This document shows positions 24,025 to 31,298 of a stretch of 64,000 nt of DNA, one piece after another. Both the position numbers and the translations under genes were made by a program. Positions within the stretch are counted from its first letter, which is position 1; each line of letters opens with the position of its first letter. Location of the stretch: positions 434,001-498,000 of the forward strand of contig NZ_CP129238.1 of the NCBI RefSeq assembly GCF_030413595.1, given 5' to 3'. The stretch is from Planococcus liqunii. GTDB taxonomy: Bacteria; Bacillota; Bacilli; Bacillales_A; Planococcaceae. Below the pieces are notes generated by a model, which was not told the origin of the DNA, did not search any database, and saw only the letters and a program-made list of their open reading frames with translations.

Positions 24025-24484
24025 GAGCTTGTAGACAAAAGAATTTTTATACATGATAGCTGAATAAACCTACGACCAGAGAGGAAATCCCGGATCCTCC
24101 GTTTCAGCCGGACACGTTCCGCGGGCTCGCGCCGAACTAACTCGGAACGTACGTCCCGAGTGGATTTCGGCACTTCGTCGCTACGCTGCCCCGCTGGAGT
24201 CGCCGGCTTCCACTCCGGTCCCTAAACATGAAGGCTATCTAGAGGTGTCACTTTTCTTCTTGAGCCATCTGGTTGAGTGTCAATCGGATGAGCATTCTCT
24301 TTCCAATCCAAGAGAGACGCCCCAACCGGTTCGGCCACGTAGACTCCTGTGGGACAGCGAAAGCTGAAGACCCCGCAGGTGCGAAGCGGCGAGGAGGCTG
24401 AAGCTGAGCCCACGGAAAGCGAAGTGGCCGGTCTGGTTGGGTTTATGCATTTCTATACATTTCATCTAAACTTTGTTTACAGTC
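24025..24484 (+). mobile_element. Composite repeat 1 (about 460 bp, no coding capacity), candidate non-autonomous element
   Basis: This segment is homologous along its length to the reverse complement of 36652-37208. Part X (about 24091-24222) and part Y (about 24335-24440, containing ACTCCTGTGGGA and GAAGACCCCGCAGG) are strongly conserved. The outer ends are weakly inverted: CTTGTAGACAAAAG on the left versus ACTGTAAACAAAG read inwards from the right. It contains no credible gene; short frames inside it are chance. It lies between two copies of the upstream gene's terminator. Confidence 0.65.
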
Positions 24485-24507
24485 TGAACCCGCCGAAATG
24501 GCGGGTT
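24485..24507 (+). terminator. Right terminator copy (functional, with T tract) bracketing composite repeat 1
   Basis: AACCCGCC/GGCGGGTT hairpin followed by TTTTTT. It matches the hairpin at 24002-24024 at 21 of 23 positions and probably represents the original terminator of the HrtA-like gene. Confidence 0.8.
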
Positions 24508-24526
24508 TTTTATATGATTCGAAGCA

Positions 24527-24617
24527 ATACGACCGGTAAAGTGAAAAATGCGACCAGTAGTGGAAAAAATACGACCAGCAGAGTCAGAAATACGACCAGC
24601 AAAGCTTGAATACGCTT
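24527..24617 (+). repeat. 21-bp-periodic array, core ATACGACCAG
   Basis: ATACGACC (or ATGCGACC) begins at 24527, 24548, 24569 and 24590, exactly 21 bases apart, and a weaker ATACGCTT follows at 24610. The open frame running through it encodes a seven-residue repeat but has no ribosome binding site and starts inside the composite repeat, so I regard it as non-coding. Confidence 0.8.
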
Positions 24618-24737
24618 TTTTAGCAAAAAAGGCCATAGAGCCAGACCTGAATTTCCTTACTCGAACCGAGCATTTTTGAATGAATGGAAAATTTAGACTA
24701 TAATAGACAGAAGAGCTCGTGGAAAGAAGGTGAGGCT

Positions 24738-25352
24738 ATGAAGCGTCTATTGTATTTGTTGGGGATACTTGCGTTGATCGGTTTTATTGGAATTGGGCTT
24801 ACTTTCGCTGACGGGACATTCGGAGAAGCCGACCGGCAAGCCGCTGATTTGCTGGCTGGAATCGGTTGGCTGGACGTTCTTTCCGTTCTAGCGGATGAAG
24901 CTGTGGTGTTTATTGTAGGGATCGCCATGATCGTATACTTATGGCTGCGCCGGAGGGATTACCGGGGCATGCTGTTTGTCTTTTTGACCGTCGGAGCGGG
25001 ACGGGCATTGAATCAGGGATTGAAAGAAGTATATCAACGGGAGCGGCCCGATTTTCCTCATGGGTTGGACAGCTTCGGGTTTCCGTCCTGGCATGCCATG
25101 GGGGCAGTTCTGTATCTCCTGACGGCTGCGTATTTTTTTGTGGGATCGCTTGAGTCGCGGACAGCACAAGGGCTCGTTTGGCTGGCGGCAGTGGGTCTGG
25201 CAATCATCGTTGGCTTGTCGCGGGTGGCTGGCGGCGAGCAGTACTTTTCGGATGTCTTAGCTGGCTGGTGTGTGGGCTTTGCGCTGTTTGCTGCTGTTGC
25301 ATTCTGGTACGAAATGAGAGAGCGCTCCTTTAAAAGAGCGCACATACAGTAA
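24738..25352 (+). CDS. PAP2-family membrane phosphatase homologue with substituted catalytic His
   Basis: This 204-residue PAP2 protein has about five or six membrane helices. Members dephosphorylate lipid phosphates such as undecaprenyl pyrophosphate or phosphatidic acid. Motif 1 is KEVYQRERP (K96, R103, P104), motif 2 is PSWH (H119) and motif 3 is SRVAGGEQYFSD (S161-D172). The nucleophilic His of motif 3 (SRxxxxxHxxxD) is Gln168 here, codon CAG at 25239-25241. It may be inactive or have another role. GAAGGTGAGG precedes the ATG at 24738. Confidence 0.85.
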   Translation: MKRLLYLLGILALIGFIGIGLTFADGTFGEADRQAADLLAGIGWLDVLSVLADEAVVFIVGIAMIVYLWLRRRDYRGMLFVFLTVGAGRALNQGLKEVYQRERPDFPHGLDSFGFPSWHAMGAVLYLLTAAYFFVGSLESRTAQGLVWLAAVGLAIIVGLSRVAGGEQYFSDVLAGWCVGFALFAAVAFWYEMRERSFKRAHIQ

Positions 25353-25389
25353 AAAAAGCGGGAACCGGATAAACGGTTCCTGCTTTTAT
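25353..25389. terminator. Bidirectional terminator between the PAP2 gene and amt
   Basis: AAAAGC-GG-GAACCG pairs with CGGTTC-CTG-CTTTT. A tracts lie on the left and T residues on the right, so it can serve both convergent genes. Confidence 0.75.
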
Positions 25390-25398
25390 TTATACACG

Positions 25399-26679
25399 TC
25401 ATGGTTTTTGCGGAGCGGGGTGTTCCCCAAGTTGGTTCAGGCGCTCTGCAAAAGAACTGGCTGTTGGCGGCGCACCGCTCAACACATCCTGCATGGCGTA
25501 AGCCTGGGAACCGTGTTCGGAAAAATCCAAGCCGCTTTCTTCGTCCTCAGCTGCCACACGAAGCGGAACGAGGGTATTGACGATTGCCAGTACAAGTGTC
25601 GCCGATACGGTCGTCCAAGCGATGACGGCTAAAATGCCGACTGTTTGGATGCCGAGGATTTCAGCGCCTCCCCCGTATAGCAGGCCGCCTGTTGTGTCAA
25701 AGAAACCGAGTGCCAGTGTTCCCCAAATGCCTGCAACGCCGTGGACGGCGATGGCGCCGACTGGATCATCCACCCGGATTTTGGCATCGAGCAAACGGAC
25801 AGCTTCTGTCATGATGACACCGGCAAGGAGGCCAATAATGATCGCCCCGACAAATGATACATTGGCGGCGCCGGCTGTGATCCCGACAAGACCGGCAAGT
25901 GCGCCGTTCATCGTCAACGAAGGATCAATGCGGCCATAGCGCAGGCGTGTATACAAAGCGGTAGACAAAACGGCTGCTGAAGCTGACAGCAATGTGTTCA
26001 AGATGACTGGCGGCACAAGTGCCGGATCCGCTGCCAATGTGCTGCCTCCATTGAAGCCGAACCAGCCGACCCAAAGGATGAAAACACCTAATGCGCCAAG
26101 CGGCAAATTATGGCCAGGAATCGAATTGACGATTTTCCCGCTGTATTTGCCGATGCGGGGACCCAGCTTCCAAGCGGTAATAAAGGCGGCGGTTGCACCG
26201 GTCAAATGGACCACGGTCGAACCGGCGAAGTCGATAAAGCCGATCTGCGACAGCCAGCCGCCGCCCCATACCCAGTGCCCCACGACTGGGTAGATTACTG
26301 CAGTCATTCCGATAGTGAGCAGAATATAAGCTCCTAATCTCATGCGTTCAGCGACTGCACCGGAAATAATCGTCGCACAGGTTGCCGCAAATACTGCCTG
26401 GAAAACGAAGAAGCCGATATCTTCCCGGCCTGCCAGTAGAAATCCGTCTGTTCCAATCATCCCGAAACCCGAAGTGCCAAACATAAGTGCAAATCCGACA
26501 AAGAAATAAAGGATTGAACCGAGGGCGACGGTGATTAAGTTTTTCATGAGGATATTCAGGGTATTTTTAGAACGGGTGAACCCGGTTTCAAGCATCGCAA
26601 ATCCGGCGTGCATAAAAAAGACAAGAATCGTGCCGAGCATTACCCACATCATATCAACTGAACTTTGAACTGCTTCCAT
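25399..26679 (-). CDS. amt: Ammonium transporter (Amt/NrgA family)
   Basis: This 426-residue ammonium channel has about 11 membrane helices. Family signatures visible are MLGTILVFFMHAGFAMLETG near the N-terminus, the central DFAGSTVVHLTGA (signature 1) and AVHGVAGIWGTLALGFF with a pore His, and PGHNLPLGALGVFILWVGWFGFNGGS. It follows glnK in the same operon with a 12-base gap, so the PII protein probably blocks the channel when nitrogen is plentiful. In B. subtilis the order is reversed (nrgA-nrgB). Confidence 0.94.
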   Translation of the reverse strand: MEAVQSSVDMMWVMLGTILVFFMHAGFAMLETGFTRSKNTLNILMKNLITVALGSILYFFVGFALMFGTSGFGMIGTDGFLLAGREDIGFFVFQAVFAATCATIISGAVAERMRLGAYILLTIGMTAVIYPVVGHWVWGGGWLSQIGFIDFAGSTVVHLTGATAAFITAWKLGPRIGKYSGKIVNSIPGHNLPLGALGVFILWVGWFGFNGGSTLAADPALVPPVILNTLLSASAAVLSTALYTRLRYGRIDPSLTMNGALAGLVGITAGAANVSFVGAIIIGLLAGVIMTEAVRLLDAKIRVDDPVGAIAVHGVAGIWGTLALGFFDTTGGLLYGGGAEILGIQTVGILAVIAWTTVSATLVLAIVNTLVPLRVAAEDEESGLDFSEHGSQAYAMQDVLSGAPPTASSFAERLNQLGEHPAPQKP

Positions 26680-26691
26680 GTAAATTCCTCC

Positions 26692-27033
26692 CTATCCAAC
26701 GGCGATGATGCCGCGTTCTTTTGTTCTGATCCGAATGGCTTCCTCAACCGGCAGGATAAATATTTTACCGTCTCCTACTTCGCCGGTGGAGGCGTATTCC
26801 AGCAAGGCATCCACAATGGATTCAACTTTCGAGTCGTCTACGACCATTTCGAGTTTCAACTTTGGAGAAAACTCCATCGTATAGGCGTTGCCTCGGAACA
26901 AGCCGACGCGGCCTTCCTGTTTTCCGATTCCGGCGATTTCGGTGACACTCAGCCCATCAATGCCTTCAAGCGCCAAAGCTTGGCGGACATTGGCAAAAAC
27001 AGAGGGACGGATGATTGTCTCAATCTTTTTCAT
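26692..27033 (-). CDS. glnK: Nitrogen regulatory PII protein GlnK/NrgB
   Basis: This 113-residue PII signalling protein binds ATP/ADP and 2-oxoglutarate and regulates the neighbouring ammonium channel. The T-loop is GRVGLFRGNAYTMEFSPKLK with a tyrosine at position 51, and the C-terminal signature STGEVGDGKIFILPVEEAIRI is intact. GAAGGAGGAAAA precedes the ATG. It is the first gene of glnK-amt, and its upstream region holds two perfect GlnR/TnrA boxes. Confidence 0.94.
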   Translation of the reverse strand: MKKIETIIRPSVFANVRQALALEGIDGLSVTEIAGIGKQEGRVGLFRGNAYTMEFSPKLKLEMVVDDSKVESIVDALLEYASTGEVGDGKIFILPVEEAIRIRTKERGIIAVG

Positions 27034-27070
27034 TGTTTTTCCTCCTTCGAAATGGTTCTAACAAAAATAA

Positions 27071-27087
27071 TGTTAGGTTTTCTAACA
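27071..27087 (-). promoter_or_regulatory. GlnR/TnrA box, promoter-proximal
   Basis: TGTTA-N7-TAACA matches the consensus TGTNA-N7-TNACA exactly. It covers the end of the -10 box and the likely start site of glnK, a position expected for repression. Confidence 0.8.
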
Positions 27088-27115
27088 TAATAAACAATAA
27101 ATTCTGACAATGCAA
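27087..27115 (-). promoter_or_regulatory. Promoter of glnK-amt
   Basis: On the minus strand TTGCAT (27115-27110) and TATTAT (27092-27087) are separated by exactly 17 bases. The predicted start is near 27080. Confidence 0.65.
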
Positions 27116-27132
27116 TAGTTTTTTAAAATTAA

Positions 27133-27149
27133 TGTCAGAAAACCTTACA
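27133..27149 (-). promoter_or_regulatory. GlnR/TnrA box, distal
   Basis: TGTCA-N7-TTACA also matches TGTNA-N7-TNACA exactly. It is centred about 61 bases upstream of the predicted glnK start, a place suited to activation by TnrA. It lies about 35 bases before the divergent gene at 27184 and could affect that as well. Confidence 0.8.
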
Positions 27150-27183
27150 TTTAAAATCAATAAAGCAAATCTGAGGTGATATC

Positions 27184-27828
27184 GTGTATAAAATAGCAGA
27201 TGACTTGGTCCAATTAGGAATAGAACGAATCAAAGAATTTCCGGTAGAAGGCTTTGTAAGAGGAAGCGGACCGCTTCATCCGGCGTTGATGCTGGTAGGG
27301 GAAGCGCCGGGAGAAAATGAAGTGGAAACCGGCATTCCGTTTACGGGGCGTGCTGGAAAAGAACTGATGGCTTCACTTGAAAGTGTCGGCTTAGCCAGAG
27401 AAGATGTGTATATCACCAGTGCAGTGCGGAGCCGTCCGTATAAATGGGGATCCAAAAAAGAACGCAATGGAACAACGACCGAGCGAAAATACAACCGGGC
27501 GCCAACCAAAAAAGAAATTATTGCGCATGCTCCGATTTTGGATACAGAAATCCGGGATATCCATCCGCCGCTGATTGTCACGCTGGGCAATATCGGGCTG
27601 CAGCGTTTGGTGGGGCCGAAAGCGAAAGTGACGCAGCTGCACGGCGTTCTGATGGAAACGCCGATTTTAATGTGGGACGAGGACAAGCAGGCCTTTACTG
27701 AAACGGAAGAAGTGTATCATATCTTTCCGACCTTCCATCCGGCCAGTGTTTTTTACAACCCGCCGGTGCGGGAGCTGAAAGACGAGGATTGGCGGAAGCT
27801 TGGAGAGCTGCTGCGCATTAAAGGTTAG
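27184..27828 (+). CDS. Uracil-DNA glycosylase superfamily protein lacking Fe-S cysteines
   Basis: This 214-residue protein has the UDG-superfamily motif GEAPGENEVETGIPFTGRAG (residues ~39-58) and a second motif FPTFHPAS (~180), as in family 4 enzymes that remove uracil from DNA. It contains no cysteine at all, so it cannot hold the 4Fe-4S cluster of classical family 4. Activity is therefore uncertain. The start is a GTG after TGAGGTGAT. It is divergent from glnK-amt. DNA repair is the most likely field, but this is an inference. Confidence 0.75.
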   Translation: MYKIADDLVQLGIERIKEFPVEGFVRGSGPLHPALMLVGEAPGENEVETGIPFTGRAGKELMASLESVGLAREDVYITSAVRSRPYKWGSKKERNGTTTERKYNRAPTKKEIIAHAPILDTEIRDIHPPLIVTLGNIGLQRLVGPKAKVTQLHGVLMETPILMWDEDKQAFTETEEVYHIFPTFHPASVFYNPPVRELKDEDWRKLGELLRIKG

Positions 27829-27988
27829 TGCTGACGGGTTTTGGTGTTTCGCATACCAGCGGATTCTCTGAAAAACAATTTGGAAATTGGAGAATAATAG
27901 AATATCTTCCTTGATTGATAAAAGTTGCGTTAAGGAAACTTTTAACGTACAATAACCCTATTCAAAAGAATGGAAGGAAGTCAGGGTT

Positions 27989-28798
27989 ATGGACAGTACC
28001 GTATTGTTTGCTCTTGGATTAACGCTATTTGCCGGATTAGCAACGGGCATCGGTAGCTTGATTGCCTTTTTTGCATCCCGCACTAATACTAAATTTCTTT
28101 CGATTTCGCTCGGGTTCTCAGCCGGCGTCATGATTTATGTTTCGATGATCGAAATCTTTGTCAAAGCGAAAGATGCTTTGACCGGTGCCCACGGGGAATC
28201 GCTTGGATATTGGCTGACGCTCGCTGGCTTTTTCGGCGGGATGATTTTTATGGCAGTATTGGATCGGATTTTGCCGGAAGTGGGAAATCCGCATGAAGTG
28301 AAGACCGTGGAAGACATGGATGAAGGGCCTACTAATGCGGAATACGCCCATCTCCGGAAGCTGGGGATATTTACAGCGCTCGCGATCGGCATCCATAACT
28401 TTCCGGAAGGCATTGCCACGTTCATGTCGGCAATCCAGGATCCGGCTTTGGGGATTGCCATTGCCATCGCCGTTGCCATCCATAACATTCCGGAAGGGAT
28501 TGCAGTATCGGTTCCGATCTACTACGCAACAGGCAGCCGGAAAAAAGCTTTCCAGTACAGTTTTTTATCCGGTGTTTCAGAACCGGTCGGGGCCATTGCT
28601 GCTTGGTTGATCTTAATGCCTTTTCTTAGCGACACGTTATTCGGCATCATTTTTGCCGGAGTAGCCGGCATTATGGTTTTCATTTCTCTTGATGAACTAT
28701 TGCCTGCTGCCAAAAGGTATGACGAAGCCCATTTGTCCATATATGGATTGGTGGCAGGGATGGCGGTCATGGCTATCAGCCTGGTATTGATTGTATAA
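27989..28798 (+). CDS. zupT: Zinc transporter ZupT (ZIP family)
   Basis: This 269-residue ZIP transporter with about eight membrane helices takes up zinc and other divalent metals. The metal-binding motifs HNFPEGIATF and HNIPEGIAVSVPI occur in consecutive helices (~residues 133 and 161), and the N-terminal FALGLTLFAGLATGIGSLIAF is typical of ZupT. GGAAGG precedes the ATG. No zinc-responsive operator is evident. The end is followed by a hairpin that also contains the ribosome binding site of the next gene. Confidence 0.92.
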   Translation: MDSTVLFALGLTLFAGLATGIGSLIAFFASRTNTKFLSISLGFSAGVMIYVSMIEIFVKAKDALTGAHGESLGYWLTLAGFFGGMIFMAVLDRILPEVGNPHEVKTVEDMDEGPTNAEYAHLRKLGIFTALAIGIHNFPEGIATFMSAIQDPALGIAIAIAVAIHNIPEGIAVSVPIYYATGSRKKAFQYSFLSGVSEPVGAIAAWLILMPFLSDTLFGIIFAGVAGIMVFISLDELLPAAKRYDEAHLSIYGLVAGMAVMAISLVLIV

Positions 28799-28810
28799 AA
28801 TGAAACTTTG

Positions 28811-28850
28811 CGCCTCCTCGTCTCGTATGAATGAGATAAGGAGGCGTTTT
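28811..28850 (+). terminator. Terminator-like hairpin enclosing the next gene's Shine-Dalgarno
   Basis: CGCCTCCT (28811-28818) pairs with AGGAGGCG (28839-28846), with an inner TCTC/GAGA pair, and is followed by TTTT. The AAGGAGG site of the gene starting at 28853 lies within the 3' arm, so read-through RNA would have its ribosome site hidden. Confidence 0.7.
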
Positions 28851-28852
28851 CT

Positions 28853-29800
28853 ATGGACATAAAGCAACTGGAAGAGACTTTTAAAGAAGTATCTAAAACG
28901 CTTGGATGGTCAGTGGATAAGCGGATTGCCCTGGCAGTGACGACCTTTTATCTGACGCAGGACTCGGGATTTTGGAAAAAAGAGCACGAAGAAGCCGCGG
29001 AGATCATCAAGAAAAAAGAAGGCTGGGCTTCCCCATTACGGTATTATATGTTCCATATTGCTTCGGCTTTTCTCGCGCTTCAGGGAGAACCGGAAAACGG
29101 GTTGAAAAGATTAAATGCCAAACAGCTGGAACTGAACGAAGCAGGATTCCGCAAATCGCCTTATACCTATCTGGCTGCGCTGCTGATGGAAGACACGGGC
29201 GAGGCGGCCCGCGCAAAAGAGTTATACGATCAGATGAGGCAGCACCACAAATTCCTCACTTCCAATGAAGATGTGCCTTATGCGGTACTTTTAGGCAGGA
29301 GGGAAGGGACGGCTGAAGAGAGGGCTGCAACGATGAACGCCTACTACCGGGAACTCCGCGAACATGGCTTTAGCATCGGCAATGATTTGCAATGGCTGTC
29401 TCAGCTTATGACGTTCAATTCGCCGGCATACGATCCGGAAATGGTCGGACGGGTTTTGGCGACCCGTGAATTTCTGCAGAACGAAAAAATTAAAATACGG
29501 CCGCCCCAGTATCCAATTTTGGGACTGCTCGCAACGGCAAAAGCGAGCGGACACACACTCGGGCAGATTGTCGAACAGACACGGCAGCTGGAAAACAGCA
29601 AATTGTTCAGATGGTATAAGGATGTCGCTTTTTCAACAGCCGTGCAGTTTGGCATGAAAGACATCATCGAAACCCGTGAAGTTTCTGATATCACATTTTC
29701 AACTTCGTTGGAGATGTTGATGCAAGCCCAGCAGGCGGCTATGATGGCGAGTATCAACGCCGCCGTTATTTCTTCCTCTGCCAATAACGGCTCCAGTTAA
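28853..29800 (+). CDS. Uncharacterised cytoplasmic protein (DUF4003-like)
   Basis: This 315-residue soluble protein begins MDIKQLEETFKEVSKTLGWSVD and is mostly helical. It has a WASPLRYYMFHIASAFLAL stretch near residue 60 and an alanine-rich C-terminus. The pattern fits the DUF4003 family of Firmicutes, whose function is unknown, but I cannot verify this. The AAGGAGG site nine bases before the ATG is buried in a terminator-like stem. It appears to be monocistronic. Confidence 0.6.
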   Translation: MDIKQLEETFKEVSKTLGWSVDKRIALAVTTFYLTQDSGFWKKEHEEAAEIIKKKEGWASPLRYYMFHIASAFLALQGEPENGLKRLNAKQLELNEAGFRKSPYTYLAALLMEDTGEAARAKELYDQMRQHHKFLTSNEDVPYAVLLGRREGTAEERAATMNAYYRELREHGFSIGNDLQWLSQLMTFNSPAYDPEMVGRVLATREFLQNEKIKIRPPQYPILGLLATAKASGHTLGQIVEQTRQLENSKLFRWYKDVAFSTAVQFGMKDIIETREVSDITFSTSLEMLMQAQQAAMMASINAAVISSSANNGSS

Positions 29801-29838
29801 CAGTAATTGTTTGAAAAATTCAACTTTTCCCAACTGTC

Positions 29839-29867
29839 TTGTCACCTTTATACCGAAAGAGTATAGT
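29839..29867 (+). promoter_or_regulatory. Promoter of the niacin-type MFS permease
   Basis: TTGTCA (29839-29844) and TATAGT (29862-29867) are separated by 17 bases. Two 12-base operator-like repeats follow immediately. Confidence 0.65.
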
Positions 29868-29869
29868 AT

Positions 29870-29903
29870 GGTGTAAAGACATCATATTACATGTGTAAAG
29901 ACA
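29870..29903 (+). promoter_or_regulatory. Tandem operator-like repeats, candidate NiaR sites
   Basis: GGTGTAAAGACA (29870-29881) and TGTGTAAAGACA (29892-29903) are repeated 22 bases apart directly after the -10 box. The second has dyad symmetry of the form TGTST-N2-ASACA. As the gene resembles niacin permease NiaP, the niacin repressor NiaR is the natural candidate, but I am working from memory of its motif. Confidence 0.5.
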
Positions 29904-29915
29904 GGGAGAGCTGGC

Positions 29916-31133
29916 ATGGCTACACTAACAGAGAAAAACACGGTTCCGCTTTCAAGAAACAAATTGCTGGGAGTGGCAGGATTGGGTTGGCTTTTTGATG
30001 CAATGGATGTGGGGATCCTATCGTTTGTCATCGCCGCCTTGCAAGTGGACTGGAATTTAAATGCTTCGCAAATGGGCTGGATCGGCAGTGTCAATTCAAT
30101 TGGCATGGCTGTCGGCGCCTTTGTCTTCGGAATTTATGCTGACCGGGTCGGGCGCAAGAAAATCTTTATCATCACCTTATTGCTGTTTTCATTGGCGAGC
30201 GGCATTTCTGCATTAACGACATCGCTTGCTGCATTTATGCTTCTGCGATTTTTTGTGGGCATGGGGCTTGGCGGTGAACTGCCGGTTGCTTCGACGCTGG
30301 TTTCCGAAAGCGTGCCGGCGAATGAACGTGGCCGTGTAGTTGTATTGCTGGAAAGTTTCTGGGCCGGCGGCTGGCTGATTGCTGCGCTTATTTCATACTT
30401 TGTCATTCCGTCGTTCGGCTGGCGCGTCGCCTTGCTGCTGACTGCCTTGCCGGCATTGTATGCGTTGTATCTGCGCATCAAGCTGCCGGATTCGCCGCAA
30501 TTTTCGGCGAAAAAAGATGTGCTGCGGTCCATTTCAACCAATATAAAAGACGTCTGGTCCAAAAAATACCGGCGTCCGACATTGATGCTTTGGATCGTCT
30601 GGTTTACGGTCGTCTTTTCGTATTACGGCATGTTCCTCTGGCTGCCGAGCGTTATGGTGTTAAAAGGTTTCACGATGATTCAAAGTTTCGGCTACGTCCT
30701 GATTATGACGCTGGCCCAGCTGCCGGGGTATTTCTCCGCGGCTTGGCTCATTGAAAGAGCGGGGCGTAAATTTGTACTTGTTACGTACTTGATGGGAACA
30801 GCTGCCAGTGCGCTGATTTTTGGAAACGCCGATACCATCGCCGTGCTGATTGCAGCAGGAGCTTTCCTGTCTTTCTTTAACTTGGGAGCTTGGGGAGCGC
30901 TTTATGCGTATTCACCAGAGCAATACCCGACTGTCATCCGCGGCACCGGCACTGGGATGGCCGCTTCATTTGGCCGGATCGGCGGCATCTTAGGTCCATT
31001 ATTGGTCGGGTTCATGCTGACGGCTGGATACGGCATTGGCTGGATCTTTGGGATTTTCTGCGTATCGATCATTATTGGGGCGTTAGCTGTGGCGTTTCTT
31101 GGAACGGAAACGAAACAAATGGAACTGGAATAG
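29916..31133 (+). CDS. niaP: MFS transporter, NiaP-like (putative niacin permease)
   Basis: This 405-residue 12-helix major facilitator carries the sugar/aromatic acid symporter signatures GWLFDAMDVGILSFV (~residue 21) and DRVGRKK between helices 2 and 3, plus RFFVGMGLGGELPVASTLVSE (~residue 110). It most resembles B. subtilis YceI/NiaP, which imports nicotinate for NAD synthesis, but related permeases carry benzoate-like acids. Two operator-like repeats follow its promoter, supporting tight regulation. The gene is followed by a terminator and stands alone. Confidence 0.75.
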   Translation: MATLTEKNTVPLSRNKLLGVAGLGWLFDAMDVGILSFVIAALQVDWNLNASQMGWIGSVNSIGMAVGAFVFGIYADRVGRKKIFIITLLLFSLASGISALTTSLAAFMLLRFFVGMGLGGELPVASTLVSESVPANERGRVVVLLESFWAGGWLIAALISYFVIPSFGWRVALLLTALPALYALYLRIKLPDSPQFSAKKDVLRSISTNIKDVWSKKYRRPTLMLWIVWFTVVFSYYGMFLWLPSVMVLKGFTMIQSFGYVLIMTLAQLPGYFSAAWLIERAGRKFVLVTYLMGTAASALIFGNADTIAVLIAAGAFLSFFNLGAWGALYAYSPEQYPTVIRGTGTGMAASFGRIGGILGPLLVGFMLTAGYGIGWIFGIFCVSIIIGALAVAFLGTETKQMELE

Positions 31134-31141
31134 GAACGTGC

Positions 31142-31177
31142 AAAGGGCTCCTCCGTTTAAAACGGATGGGCCTTTTT
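31142..31177 (+). terminator. Terminator of the MFS gene
   Basis: An imperfect hairpin with inner TCCGTTT/AAACGGA and outer AAAGG/CCTTT pairs is followed by a T run. Confidence 0.75.
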
Positions 31178-31298
31178 TAGATTTTGTCATTTTATCAGCC
31201 GAAATAAATTTTAGAAAAAAGTTTATTTAGCAGGAGTTTTTTCCACCTTTAGCCAATATTTAATAGTCAGAGATCAAGACGGAAAAGAGTGAGTCAAA

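Noticed and set aside
24349..24609. Open frame of 86 codons with a seven-residue repeat
   Set aside because: It begins inside the composite repeat, has no ribosome site and crosses a terminator. The repeat is explained by the 21-bp DNA periodicity.
24527..24617. CRISPR-like short repeat array
   Set aside because: Cores are only 8-10 bp, the period is 21 bp, and no cas genes are present, so it is not a CRISPR array.
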